Assembly (NCBI GenBank): GCA_032622095.1
Contig: CP136066.1
Span: 150,548,224 to 150,612,223, forward strand
Length of the DNA: 64,000 bases
DNA from: Siphonodentalium dalli
Taxonomy: Eukaryota > Mollusca > Scaphopoda > Gadilida > Siphonodentaliidae
Direction of reading: 5' to 3'
Under the pieces are notes generated by a model that saw only the letters and a list, made by a program, of their open reading frames with translations, did no database searches and was not told the DNA's origin. Positions 13,236-24,528 of this stretch are shown piece by piece. Positions within the stretch are counted from its first letter, which is position 1. The number at the start of each line of letters is the position of its first letter. The position numbers were made by a program, and so were the translations under genes.

Positions 13236-13470
13236 ATATGTGGCCATCGCTGGCTTCTTCGTCTGTGTCGTCCGACCGACTCCATCAATAGCATGGCACA
13301 TGCCATTCGTGTATTCAACATTTCCATAAAAGATCAAATTAACAACTGATGTTTTCCATCCAATGTCCCACGCATGTGACTTCGGGGGATTCGATGCATG
13401 GGCATCTTGTGTCAACCAAGCACTGCGGGGATTATTATCCCCATCATAACCAGGTCAGCCACAAACTGAT
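13236..13470 (-). pseudogene. Possible fragment of a fucolectin/F5/8-type lectin domain
   Basis: Read on the minus strand, the frame shows YDGDNNPRSAW, then HAWDIGWKTSVVNLIFYGN and further on KKPAMATYSG. The order DG...W.DIG....V..L.FY.N resembles the core of F5/8-type (fucolectin) domains, and KPA..TYSG resembles the domain start. The two parts are too close together for one intact domain, an in-frame stop lies just upstream, and no good acceptor rescues it. I treat it as a decayed fragment; chance similarity is possible. Confidence 0.25.
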
Positions 13471-13479
13471 TGCTGGCAT

Positions 13480-16246
13480 TACAATACCCCATCAGTTCAC
13501 TGACCAACATGCGTGCATATGGCATAATATTTTTTATTTAATTGGGAAACAATTGTTGTTGCCTTTCTGTTGATTAAATCATGAAATTACTTTAATCAGG
13601 AAATACAGAGTTCGCCCACACAATCTTCAGATATGATATATCGGATGCGCAAATATTTTGGTACCAGTTCAATCTGTCATGGTCAAATGGTTTTGTTGAT
13701 CATAGAATACCAAGTATCTGCGAAACATCACATGGTGGCCGGCCGCGGGGAAGTGGTGACATTTATCGTTTCGACATTTTAGCGAGACAGAAGGAATTAT
13801 TTTAATTATTTTTTTCAATAAAAAAAATGACAGTCTTTGGTATACTTATGTGTCGAGTTTATATGTAAAATTTAGTTTAACATTTTGTGAGTGGAGCAAA
13901 GCCGAAAATGTTAAACGAGATATTGTTTGTTGGTTTTGTATCTGGAGATCTTTAATACGTGTACATCTTTAACAACCAAAAATGATCTATCATTTTTCAT
14001 AAATGATCTACCATTTTCTCATATAACTAGAAGCAAACGAAGTCTGATATTTGTTTGATATTTATTTTATACAAATTTATGAAATATAAAGCACTTGTAA
14101 CATGGAAAAATATCTACAACTGATACAAAACAACATATGATAATGGAAATGTGAAGCTGCAACTTATTACAATTAATATGTGAGAAATGTTATGCAGAAT
14201 TTAGCACCAATAACAGTGTCCATGCCAGCACGATATGAGAAACAAGGAAACAAAAAATCGTGCCCGCACGAACTTAAATAACGGCTAATAATAATATCAA
14301 CAAAGAAGCATATTGCATACGAGTACAAAATTATCATGAAAATTAGGCACACAATTGTATTTTTCATTAAGACTGTACGTACATTGTGCTGGCAGTTTGA
14401 CATACACTCTGTTCCGTTACCTTCTCATCGTTCTAATGAGGTTTTCATGAAATGCAATCTTTGTTCAATCGTGAGAGATTTGAATAATTAAAAAAAATTT
14501 TTTTTAGCACATTTCAAACCTGGAATATTTTGAGGGGCATTAAAGTGCCCCTGCCCATATTACAGATTGTCCACATTAAATCCAATAAAGTTGTGTCATT
14601 TGAAGAAAAAAAAAAAATCTTAATTTTGATATTTAAAATTGTGGAACATTTATCTCCCAGCTTTTTTTTTATATTGCTACCATAAATAACCGCGAACAAT
14701 TTATCAATTAAAAATTATGCACAAAGCTGCTACTAAGAATAATAAAGGCACAAAATAATGCACATATCAGATATAATGTCAGTTTGCTTCCCGGATGCTA
14801 TTAAAATGATACTGACAGGATACAAATATTGCTTAAAACAGTATCATCAAATACCGGCCAGGAAGATGCATTGCTTATTGTAGCTGATGAGGTAATTGTC
14901 GCCACATTTTTGTGCGTTGGGTACCCATACCCATTGGGTACGCATATTGACCTTTGCGGTGTTATGTTACGCACGTTTTCGTAAATCATAAAGTAAAATC
15001 ACCGAGAAAGAGTAATTATCAGTTAGAAATATAAATTTTTAAATTGATTACACACGCGCCATTTGATAGTATGCGATATTTCTTCAACATTTCTGTACTC
15101 CAAACAATGCAAAGGTCAAGCTGGTTACCCAGCACACTAAAATGTGGCGACAAGGACCACTTCAGCCTTACTGTAAGACACTAGAAACTAAGTTAAATTA
15201 CTGTTGTTAAAAATGTAACAAGATAGAAAAGGCTAAGATATGAACATGCGAATTATAAATGAATGTTTAATTACAAGCATGGATTTAAAGTTTCGCCATC
15301 TATTTTCTGGTATTTATACCACTTTACTAATTGGCCATGTAGCACAAATATGAATGTTTTTCACTTTATATTTTAAATGAGGTGGTACATGTGTCAAAAT
15401 ATTAAAACTGACAAGAAAATCGTGAATTAGATGATTGAAAAACTTTTTAGTTAATTAAATATCCTAACTTAAAATTTGGCATATAAATTTTAACAGGCGA
15501 AAGAAATTCTATACAATTAGGAGTGACATACAATATAAATTCTCCAAAGGAAAACAAATTATTAATCCCTACTTCCGCCATGATAACTGTAATTATAAAC
15601 ATTCTTTTGAACAGTTATGAGAAAATGGCGATGCAAAATGCATAATCATGATATGTGTACTGATAGAATAGAGCTATGAAACTTTAACATATATATATAA
15701 AACAATCAAGAAAAAGGATTGTTCAATAAATTGAATGATACCATGAGATGTAATTTCAACAATAAACTTAATGAGACTGGAGAACATTTGATTTTTTTTT
15801 AAACATTTCGGAATTGTTACATCGTGAGTATGTTTGGTTCTTGAGCTATTTATATTGTTCTTCAAATTGACCAAAACGCACAGAGATTATATTTAAAATG
15901 GCAGTTAATATTAATAAGTGTGTTGCTTCAATCAAGAATTTCGGTATTTTACAATTAGATTGCTATCATAAGCTATGTGACTAGACAAAGTGCAATTTTC
16001 GAATGAATAGTGAGTCAATGTATAAACAAGTATAAAATCTAATAATGGAACTAGGTTCTACTTCTTGATAATCAAATTAATGTCAGAGTGATAATCCATC
16101 TTTAAGAAGTGTGATACATGTATTTATGAATATGGTGTGGTGAGTTTGCGTGACTGGCAGTTATCTCATTTTCCATCTTAACTGCCTGGAGTTGATTGTT
16201 TAGTTGACTTAGTAGAGCTGAGAACAAATTGTCTATAATTCATTGA
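13480..16246 (-). other. AT-rich downstream flank and probable 3' UTR of the Fos-like gene
   Basis: This stretch follows the Fos stop codon on the minus strand. It is very AT-rich with many ATTTA pentamers on the transcript strand, as expected for immediate-early mRNAs, although the base composition alone would give many. The only AATAAA I found downstream is at 14061-14066 (TTTATT on the plus strand). No other gene is seen. Confidence 0.4.
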
Positions 16247-16744
16247 TCACAAAGAGACAAGGTGTGTAGGCGAAGAGTCAACAGAGTCTGTATTTGTATT
16301 GCCACTTGATATTAAATGCGCCTCCGAGCCACATGGCCCACCAGTGATCGGTGTCAGGCCTGTACAAGTCAAGAATGGGGTGAGTCCGGAAGATACAGGT
16401 GTCAACCCTGTAGAAATTGGTGTTAATCCAGTGCTCCCGATTAAATTGTCCAAACCGAATGTGTAGGCGACACTTGATGGAGTAGTTAAAGTGTCTGAGT
16501 CAGAAAGCAGCTTAGATTTCTTCAAATTCAGAGGTAGGGAACTTGGACGGGTGCTAGAGAGCAGAACCTCTCCGCTGGTGGTCACTGCTGGATACTCGTG
16601 TTTTATTTTAAGACCACTTCCGCTATCTATTGCACAGAGCGGCTGATGTGCCTGGAGTAGAAACTCTAACTGATCTTTCTGCTGCTGGAGCTGTTGGATT
16701 TCATCCTCCAAACTGTGCTGCTCTGATTCTAATTCTTCAGTTTC
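16247..16744 (-). CDS. Fos: Fos last exon: leucine zipper and C-terminal domain
   Basis: The acceptor CTTCCAG|GAAACTG opens the exon in phase 0. Residues [16 protein letters not shown] onward hold leucines at exon positions 5, 12, 19 and 26 and a histidine at 33, the Fos heptad pattern. The proline- and serine-rich tail has GLTP four times, including LTCTGLTP, which recalls the TPVVTCTP segment phosphorylated by ERK in vertebrate Fos. The terminal SSPTHLVSL matches the conserved Fos end. Confidence 0.9.
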   Translation of the reverse strand, partial: ETEELESEQHSLEDEIQQLQQQKDQLEFLLQAHQPLCAIDSGSGLKIKHEYPAVTTSGEVLLSSTRPSSLPLNLKKSKLLSDSDTLTTPSSVAYTFGLDNLIGSTGLTPISTGLTPVSSGLTPFLTCTGLTPITGGPCGSEAHLISSGNTNTDSVDSSPTHLVSL

Positions 16745-19700
16745 CTGGAAGGGAGATAAATCGGGATATATAACAAATGTTGTGAGGTCACCGTGATATA
16801 TGCACATAGCTCATGCCAGCAGAACCAAGATCCAGGAAAGGTCACAGACTCATATAATTGTTAGTAATTTTCACATACCCGTGTTGGAGAGAGGGTGCAA
16901 CTATTGTTAAAGCTAAAAGGCCTGGGTGTATATGTTACTTATCAGCAATTCTGGGTGATTCTCTTACTTATCTGGTATTTCAATACAACCATTATACTAG
17001 TGGCAGACAATTTCGTGAAATTAAAGTAGATGCGCATTGAGCAAATCGTGCAATGGTCTCGTAAAGACGAATTAAGGGCTCTGAGTCTTTCTATATTGTC
17101 ACCAGAATTTAAAAATCTAAATTCTGAGTTGAGGATTTATGGCCAAACATCTACATGTACCCTTGTTTTGCTAAATGGACTCTCCCATCAGCTATAAAAG
17201 TGTATATTGTATATATTGTGTGTTCCTAAAGATTGGTGGGATTATTATGTTAAGATAATAAGTGGTTGTTTCTTAATCTTATTGTCTGAATATTTCTTGA
17301 AGGAACTACTAGGATTAATACTATGCATGTATAGTAATGCCCTATATAATCAACTCCTTAAAGGTACGGTTGGCCTTGGCGGTGTGTATCCTGTGAAAAT
17401 ATTTCCACCCGTCAAAAACCGCCACAAACAGAAAGAACATTAAAATATAGACAGACTGTGTCCGTATACAAATAAGAAATATCGCATAAACAGTATGTTA
17501 TTGTCATATGTGTGACCATTGTTATGTAAACAAAAGCATAAAAAGTTACTTTTCTGGTGTTTGTTTATATTATGATGGTAAACATAAAGAGCGTTCTTTG
17601 TTGGTGAATTCCTTATATGGAACTAATAAAGAGCGTTTATGCCATTTGTGTGTGATTAGCCAGTAGCATTGTGCTGTCTTCCGTAGCACAATCAGGCTCT
17701 TGCTTAGGTAAAATATAGTAGGTCTTTATGATAACATGCTGTTTACGCGATGGTCATGGTATATATGGACGAAACTGTATGCGTTTTATTGTTTTCCTGT
17801 TTACGGTTATTGGAACAAATATGAATATTTTCGACAACTAAGGCCTCACGTGCCTTTAACGACAGCAGAATTATGGGTAATTTTTCAGGATTTAGTCGGA
17901 AATATGGCTTGTTGCCATTCATCGGAAAGCTCTCAATGAGAGCTTTCCGATGAATGGCAACAAGCCATATTTCCGAATAAATCCTGAAAATTACCCATAA
18001 TTCTGCTGTGGTTAAGGAGTCGATTATTTCGGGCATTGCCTGTATGTTAGATAAGATACATACCCCTACGAGAACATTGGTGTGGTCCACACGTCGTTGC
18101 CTACATTTAGCTGCAGCTACTTTGTTTCGTTCTCTCCTTACTCTTCGTTTCTCTTCTTCCTCGGGTGATACCTGTGAAAAAGAGGAAATAACCAATAAAT
18201 ATCACTAAGACACTAATAATCATCCATTTAATACACATTCTGCAGCAAATACGGTGTGAATTTTCGGTTGTTATTCTGGTAGGAATCTTAATTTTGCAAG
18301 TAATATTATATGTGTAAGTAAAGACCCCCCCCCCCCCCCCCCCCCACATGATTCTGAAAAAGTATAGGAATATCTGTTATCATATAACTGTTCTGGTTAA
18401 ACTTTAAACCTTAATACTTTAGATGCATCGGACAAAATTAGTATGTAATTTGGAAAAAGATCCTGCACAATAAAGGGGGACGTGAAACAACTGTTTGTAT
18501 TTGTATAGTAAACTTACATCTTCGTCATAATGTCTCCTTTTTCGTCCCGGTGACGCCCGGGTGCTTGTAACGGCGGAATACTGGAAGCTATCCTTCTTAG
18601 CCTGTTGTATGCTCGGGTTCATTTCCCAATCCGAACCGTCACTGGAGAAGTCGTCACTATGGACTATGCTGTTATCTGCTGAAGACACCACAGGTGGGAC
18701 AAACCCGCTCTGCACGGGATGATTTCCATTTGATTGGACTGACTGCAGTTCGATGAATGATTGCTCAACGGCTGCATGCAATGTGTTGCCGTTCATGTAT
18801 GAAGTTGGAACATACTGTAAAAGAAGAAACAGAAAGTTATAGCATTTAATTTGTTATAAATATCGACAATGAAAACCACTAAACGAGAAGCACAGACCAA
18901 AATGTATACTATAACTAATACCGATATCATTACCTTTGACATGTGAACATTTCGGTTATTTTCCATAGCTGTATTACGCGTTAGCTGTGTTGTAAGATCC
19001 AAATAATAAGATACCTCTAATCTCAATCCAGTTAAATATTGTTTAATACAAGAAAGTTTCGTTATTTTACATGCTAACAGCGCCAGACGGCTATACAGAC
19101 AAGCATCACTAGAGTTAAAATCTAACAATGATTCTCTAAAAATAGCAAGCGTTCAATCATAACTTTAAATTGCGGCCTTTCAATTTGACTTTGTGATCAA
19201 ACAAGAAAATCAATAATTTTTATTATGCTATCTCCATTGAAGCCCATCTGTTTTCATTGCATACATGCGCATGTATTTATCACGAGAGTTTATTCGATGA
19301 TACTCTATACTGATATATACATATCCACAAAGCTACTAACATAATTACTTATAAAGTGTGGGGAAACAGGAACTTCTTAACAATCTTTATTTAGAGATTT
19401 ATTGTGTGATGTCATTATCATGTCATTGTCACATTGTGTTCAAGTGACAAGACAAAAGTCGTATTTATTGCACTGAGTACCCATTTCCGCTTGTACGTGG
19501 AGTTCCATGAAACGGATAAGAAAACAAATGACGATAACTACCCACGTTTGAATAACACTTCAATACCGAGTTATACTGTTATCGATTTAATTATATAATT
19601 TATGCATTAATCTGTAGTAAAACAAAAAACTTACAACAGTGTATGTACATGTACCCAAGTCTATTCCGTCCTGAATCCAAGTTGGTTACAACGATTGTAC

Positions 19701-20144
19701 TGTTAAGAATATTTATAGAATGACATATCGTCTGACCATGCTATAATTCTTCGAAATTTCCATGAAAATTTTATGTTTCTTTGTCGGGTGAATGTTGTAT
19801 TATTTCAGACACAGCTTATACGCGGCAAACTTCAAAGGAAACTGATGAAATAAATAGCTACGTCGTTCTACGTCGTTGTGGCAATACTGTTAAAATTACG
19901 CAGGTGCGCCAATATTTGATGCAGCAGGGATGGTCATGGTGTTTACATTACACGAACCCAACAGAGTGTGACCACTGGACATGGACGGTTATCAGGTCAT
20001 CGGGTACAAAGAGCGCGATCAAAAAAAGAAAGAATTACTTACGCCTGACGATGTGGCTAACTCCCGAGACATTGTTGATAAAATATCAGCGACATAAGCC
20101 TTGTTTGTATCCGATGTGGTGAATCGTAAACTGCCACTTGTCAT
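16247..20144 (-). CDS. Fos: Fos-family bZIP transcription factor (AP-1 subunit), spliced
   Basis: Coding exons are 20144-20043, 18814-18518, 18171-18064 and 16744-16247, all joined in phase 0, giving about 334 residues. The 108-nt third exon encodes SPEEEEKRR, the basic region [16 protein letters not shown] and the start of the zipper, closely matching vertebrate Fos, whose corresponding exon is also 108 nt. The last exon continues the zipper with leucines every seven residues, ends it with FLLQAH, and has four GLTP repeats and the C-terminus SSPTHLVSL, like SSPTLLAL of vertebrate Fos. Fos proteins dimerise with Jun and bind TGACTCA in the nucleus. JDP2 and ATF3 are excluded by the N-terminal extension, exon structure and C-terminus. 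An alternative first exon at 18966 would give 311 residues. Confidence 0.92.
17332..18044. mobile_element. Palindromic pogo/Tigger-like MITE in Fos intron, with nested TTAA element
   Basis: Outer ends are TAGTAATGCC and GGCATTGCCTG with TA flanks, like the CAGTAATGC...GCATTACTG ends of the copies at 51939, 54691 and 59002. The core is a long hairpin with arms of about 75 bp meeting at AAAGCTCTCAATGAGAGCTTT. A 500-bp TTAA-flanked element (17358-17859) has inserted at the TTAA in the left arm. The MITE ends 20 bp from the 5' splice site of the bZIP exon. Confidence 0.75.
17358..17859 (+). mobile_element. TTAA-flanked non-autonomous element, copy 2 (nested)
   Basis: Near-identical to 1561-2055, with the same inverted ends and TTAA on both sides. 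The flanks (ATCAACTCC-TTAA and TTAA-CGACAGCAG) are the two halves of the host MITE, so the TTAA is a true target duplication. It carries AAAGAGCGTT at 17586 and 17628. Confidence 0.8.
18064..18171 (-). CDS. Fos: Fos bZIP basic-region exon
   Basis: The 36-codon exon is bounded by TTTTTCACAG|GTATCACC and GTAGGG|GTATGT. It encodes [17 protein letters not shown] through HTNVLVG. Ending it at VLVG keeps the zipper in register with vertebrate Fos (DTLQA then ETDQLE). The cysteine in AAAKCRQRR is the redox-sensitive residue of AP-1 proteins. Confidence 0.92.
18325..18345. repeat. C21 homopolymer, G21 on the Fos transcript
   Basis: An uninterrupted run of 21 C lies in the 346-bp Fos intron between exons 18814-18518 and 18171-18064. 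On the transcript strand this is a G-tract about 155 nt upstream of the acceptor. Its exact length may vary or be a sequencing artefact. Confidence 0.9.
18518..18814 (-). CDS. Fos: Fos N-terminal exon
   Basis: The acceptor TTCTTTTACAG|TATGTTCC and donor GAAGAT|GTAAGT bound 99 codons from [10 protein letters not shown] to KRRHYDED. The exon is rich in serine and acidic residues ([14 protein letters not shown]), consistent with a transactivation region, and phase 0 at both ends fits its neighbours. Confidence 0.85.
18934..18984 (-). CDS. Fos: Candidate alternative first coding exon of Fos ([11 protein letters not shown])
   Basis: ATG at 18966 opens 11 codons that end at AAG|GTAATG in phase 0, compatible with the exon at 18814. 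An acceptor (TTACAACACAG) sits at 18985, so the exon may start there after an untranslated exon ending at a perfect GTAAGT donor at 19634-19629. A TATA-like CTATAAATA lies near 19707-19716. This resembles the alternative promoters of insect kayak genes. It is a prediction; the frame also runs open upstream of the ATG. Confidence 0.45.
19780..20042. other. Fos first intron, chance open frame on the plus strand
   Basis: A 113-codon plus-strand frame crosses this region and the first Fos exon. It has no recognisable motif, so I read it as a shadow of the exon and intron sequence. Confidence 0.4.
20043..20144 (-). CDS. Fos: Fos first coding exon
   Basis: ATG at 20144 starts 34 codons, [20 protein letters not shown] to ATSSG, followed by the donor GGC|GTAAGT. 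Phase 0 fits the next exon. It lies about 110 bp downstream of the predicted start site of the CArG/TATA promoter, which is why I prefer it as the main first exon. No homologous exon 1 is recalled; N-termini of invertebrate Fos proteins vary. Confidence 0.6.
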
Positions 20145-20252
20145 GATTTGGTTGCCGTATAAATCTTGTGGAACCTTCATGAGTTATAAGCTGACGCTTG
20201 AAATATTTCAGAACTCTTCGATTGTTGAGTTTCCTTTAGCAAGATTTGCGTA

Positions 20253-20477
20253 TGACTCAGACGGGAAGATACCTCTAACGCTTATATATCCGAGAATCAT
20301 GGGTATAAACGATGAGTAATGTTACTAAAATTAGATTTATGATGTAATGGGCGGAGTTATTGTGTCACGTGGTATTCCATATAAGGTAATGTTGTGGTTT
20401 CTCCGCAGTGTTCTGTGAAGTTCTATGAATGGAACGAGAATACTACGGTTGTAATTTAGATGGAGAGTTGTGACGTA
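20253..20477 (-). promoter_or_regulatory. Predicted Fos promoter with CArG box, E-box, CRE-like, TATA and AP-1 sites
   Basis: In transcription order: TGACGTA (20471-20477), the serum-response-type CArG box CCATATAAGG (20377-20386), the E-box CACGTG (20366-20371), a TATA-like TATATAAG near 20283-20290, and a consensus AP-1 site TGACTCA (20253-20259). CC(A/T)6GG bound by SRF, CRE and AP-1 elements are the hallmark of vertebrate c-fos promoters. Spacing of about 90 bp from CArG to TATA is plausible. Function is inferred from motif match and position only. Confidence 0.6.
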
Positions 20478-20499
20478 TCTTATGGAATTCCCTGCTAAA

Positions 20500-21671
20500 T
20501 ATAAACAAGCTGGTCGCGCTTTCGAAAGCGGAACAATAACCTACTGGCAATATAGCTGGCCCACAATTTAATGGGGACTGGGTACTGCGTTCTGTTTATG
20601 TTGTGTATGTACGCAGGTCGGTGATATATATGTTCAAGTGTGTGTTGTTAAAATGATCTTCTTTGTATGGGGAGGGGCTTTATAATTTCGAACTGCATCG
20701 GCCGAGACCAGTCACCAGACCTTCTATACCGACACTGAACTCCAATTTACGCACGTGCCATTTGATAAAGTTTATTGCTGAATCGAGTGTACGTATATAG
20801 TCGGTAATTTTACAGGAACTTACAGGTATGATGGGAATCTTAAATAAATATAAGTCTGAAATGTTATCGCCACACGTGTACCCACGAGTTAAAGCGACAA
20901 TTAATCTTATAAACTCAAATTAAAGCAACACATTCGGTAAGCCTCAAATTAAACTTCGCAAGTAATTGCTACCTTTGAGACACGTTCCGGAAAACCAAGT
21001 TAAATGGTTCGATATATTATTCATGAATTACTTCTACGTCAGACTACGTGTATACGGAGTTTATATGTGCACCAACAATAGTAAACATTATTGCCTAAAA
21101 TAATTCAATTTTTCTGAAGCTTGTTACAATAAGGAGCGTGTGTTGTTATTTTTTTTCAAATATTATGAAATTAAAGAGCGTGATCGTGGAAAATTGAAAA
21201 CAGCAAATAAATTTCTGCCACTTCCGCACAAGTCCTTCCATTAAAAAAAATGGGAGAGTCTGTATTTAAATCATTATAGTTTATTTGTCGACCTATTGTT
21301 AGTTCATAGACATGACACAAGTTCGATTCTGTCGTTCCCAGGAGATTAAGTTGAAATAGGTAGAAAAAACTTGCAATAATTATACAGGGACTGTTCACAT
21401 GTATACTCTAAAACAACTAACCGAAGTTATAGGAATTGTGTTGTTCTTTTTAACTTTCCGCCAACATGGAGACAGACGCTCTTTATTTTACAGTGTTCTC
21501 GGTCACTATAATATGGACATATCACACTCAGAAATTATGCAACAGGTACGCACGGTACATACACGTTCTACGGAACCCACACCGGCAACGCAGCGAAAAC
21601 AATTAAAAATCTAGGAATCAGTTTAATTATATACATGCATGTTCTTTAAAATATCAACTCCATCACTAACT

Positions 21672-21727
<56 letters not shown>

Positions 21728-23600
21728 CCTCTCTATCTAGCTCCTCTCTCTCTTTCTATACCTATATCCATCTCTCTCTCTTCTCTCTGTCCATCTCTTT
21801 TGGGAACATTGCATTACAATATATATTATGTGAAACCAGCATGTATACATGCGTCAAGGATTCAATATAAAAAATTAAATGTGTTTAGCTCGGGGATGTG
21901 CTTGCAAGGAAATCCGCACAAACATATTAGTTCCTTTGTATCCCTTGTGCAGAAAATAACACGGTGAACTAGCTATACGTCACAATGTGCGTAAATCCTA
22001 CCTGTACCGTGCACCACTATTATAGTCTTCTTTCAAATTAAATTCAATTAAATTCCACACCCGGTTGGGCTTCAATGGGTGTTAAATTTCATAGTAGTTT
22101 GATCGATTTGGTTTGTGGAGAGTTCAGTGTCGTGTGTCACAAAATAACCACAATTAAGGTGATTCTATACCGGCACATAAAGTTCAGTGTAATTCAAGTC
22201 AACTACAATGTTTTGTCCATACAATTATACAGTTGTATCAAGTCAAGGCCCAAGGGGCTATATGTGGTCAAAATAAAATGGTGTCTATATGTAGATGAGT
22301 GCACTCGTCAACCTTTTCGGCATAGTCAACAAGCTAAGTTGAGATAATACATGATAAGATCCGTTGCCAACTTCGCCCACACGAGGCCGATATGTCAACA
22401 AGAATTATATAAAATAAAATTTAGGATAGCATATTGATATATACTTAATTGGCCCTGAGATATAGATTTTTGCAAAATGAATGACAATTTCCGGAATGTA
22501 CGCGGAAACGTTAGAGCAGTAACTTTCTGGCCGTAAATTTAGACTAATAACTCTAAAAGAATCTAATTAATTTTAGTGTAAACAATATTTTATTCTCAAT
22601 AACATGTGTGTACATAGATATACAATTTGAATTAAACACATATATTTATTACAAAATGTTAACACGGTCGTGTGTCCCAGCATATAAGAGATGAGAAAAG
22701 AATCTGACTGTAAGCTTTGTAAGCATATATTTATCATTTCCCCATTGGATATTCACATGGGTGATAACTGGTTTATCATTAATATCTAATTGAATTATGT
22801 TGACTGCGAATTATTAATGGATATATATAGCTTCATGCCTGCCCACCCCTCAGCGCCTATATAGGGCCCCCATCAAGCCGTTCAAGAAGACAACGGTTAC
22901 AGCATTGTTGATAGTATAGTTTGTTTTCTCTCAGTTATAGTCGCGAATCTTTTTGTAAGTAGAATATATTTCTGTTCTCTTGCGAAGATATCAATGTTAT
23001 GATCTATTGGTAATGACAGTGATCCTTTAATAAGATCATTTAAACATGGTCTGTTGCGAAGACTAGTTAATTTTAAGATGGCGCCGCGATATGACCAATG
23101 TTTTCCGCCTCAGAGAAAGCTCTGTTTTCACCGCTGGAAATTAAAAAAAACATGCAAAATGTCTATAAACTGCATCCATGGTATACTCTCGAGATCCAAA
23201 TAAACATACGGGTAGGCCTTCCCTTATTAAATTTCAAGTTAAAATCCCCCTGCATATATGCTGCTTATTTTTTTCCCTATAAGTTTTGTTATTTCATTTC
23301 AAATCGCTGCTTTTCATATAAATGTTTTTGTTTTAATGTGCTGCAAAATGATTATTAAGAATCAGACAAGGGATAACACAGAATCTCTTGGTTCTCATAG
23401 GCCTAAACAAAGAATATGGTGGGAAATGACCCCATTATTTCACCCCTCTATTATTAGTTTCGCGATGAGTCATAAATAGGTAACATGTTTTGAACAGAAC
23501 AAATATTAAAACAAAAATTTAAATAGAATTGAATTTCAGTTGGAAATCACAACAATAAGAACTGAAAGATGGTATTGTCATCGATTACATTCATTGATTC
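20500..23600. other. Gene-poor stretch upstream of Fos
   Basis: Besides the CT microsatellite, isolated AAAGAGCG (21174) and CGCTCTTT (21477) motifs and AT-rich sequence, I see no exon or complete element. Some of it may be distal Fos regulatory DNA, but nothing in the sequence proves this. Confidence 0.35.
21670..21800. repeat. CT microsatellite
   Basis: A C-run is followed by about 24 CT dinucleotides and then interrupted CT-rich sequence to about 21800. Confidence 0.9.
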
Positions 23601-23605
23601 AAGAA

Positions 23606-24025
23606 AGGGTACGTTCATACACTGGCAAGTTTGCACGGTATGGTTTGCAGGCATTTCGTTGTAGAACACCATATGATGCCAGAATATGAACGGAAACATA
23701 CATATAAAATGCATCTGTACCACAGCTAACTACGTGAGAAGTAATATCTCTGTAGTTCCACTTGTATAGCGATAATACCGGAATTTGCCTGTAAATTGCA
23801 TGCAATTATCTCGCAAGAATCAATCATACAGATATTTGAAAAGGCAAATGCCAGTAGCACCGTTACAAGTGGAACTACATAAATTTTACTTCTCATGCCG
23901 TTAGCTTTGGTAAAGATGCATATTATATGCACGTTTACTTTCGAATTATGGCACCATGTGGTTTTCTATGATGAAATGCCTTGCAGAACATAAGGTGCAA
24001 ACTTGCCAGCGTATGAACGTACCCT
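23606..24025. mobile_element. 420-bp foldback MITE
   Basis: The end AGGGTACGTTCATACACTGG is matched in inverted orientation by CCAGCGTATGAACGTACCCT. The similarity of the arms continues inward (GTAGTTCCACTTGTA and TACAAGTGGAACTAC at about 23753 and 23864), so most of the element is one large hairpin. No transposase frame is present; the superfamily is not determined. Confidence 0.7.
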
Positions 24026-24380
24026 AAATACATTTTGGTATTCAATAATTGTGTTGTCTTCAAAACCAGGAAGTGTTGAGTTTCGGAAGAAGTGTGTCTG
24101 CGGAAGATTTAGTCTTTTTTAATAATGTGATGCCAATATGCCAATGCTTAAATGATCCAACTCGACGCCACCTTAAGTGTTCTGTATATATGGAGACCCT
24201 GAACGGACATGGCTCATTCGAACTTCCAAATGCTATCTACGTAATTTGGAAGCGGGTATAGGATATAGTTTGAAAAATGTATGGAATATTGATATACTGG
24301 CCTCATATGCTCTGAAAAATACTTGCCATGGTCACAGCCATTTTCCAGCTGGTTTCAATTTTTCGCACATATGTGAAGGA

Positions 24381-24432
24381 AACGCTCTTTATGTTTACAA
24401 TATCAGGAGTAGACTAACAAGGAACGCTCTTT
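24381..24432. repeat. CGCTCTTT module pair
   Basis: AACGCTCTTT occurs at 24381-24390 and 24423-24432, exactly 42 bp apart, with ATATCAGGAGTAGAC between them. Confidence 0.65.
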
Positions 24433-24528
24433 TCTGATCAAGTATTTATCGACCTTATTTCGATACCGGGGAAAATTCAAAAAAATAAATTATTAGGTGT
24501 ATTTTAGAGCGCAAACCGCAATGTGGCT

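Noticed and set aside
19781-20122. 113-codon plus-strand open frame in the Fos 5' region
   Set aside because: It overlaps the predicted first Fos exon on the other strand, has no known motif, and no splice or promoter signal supports it.
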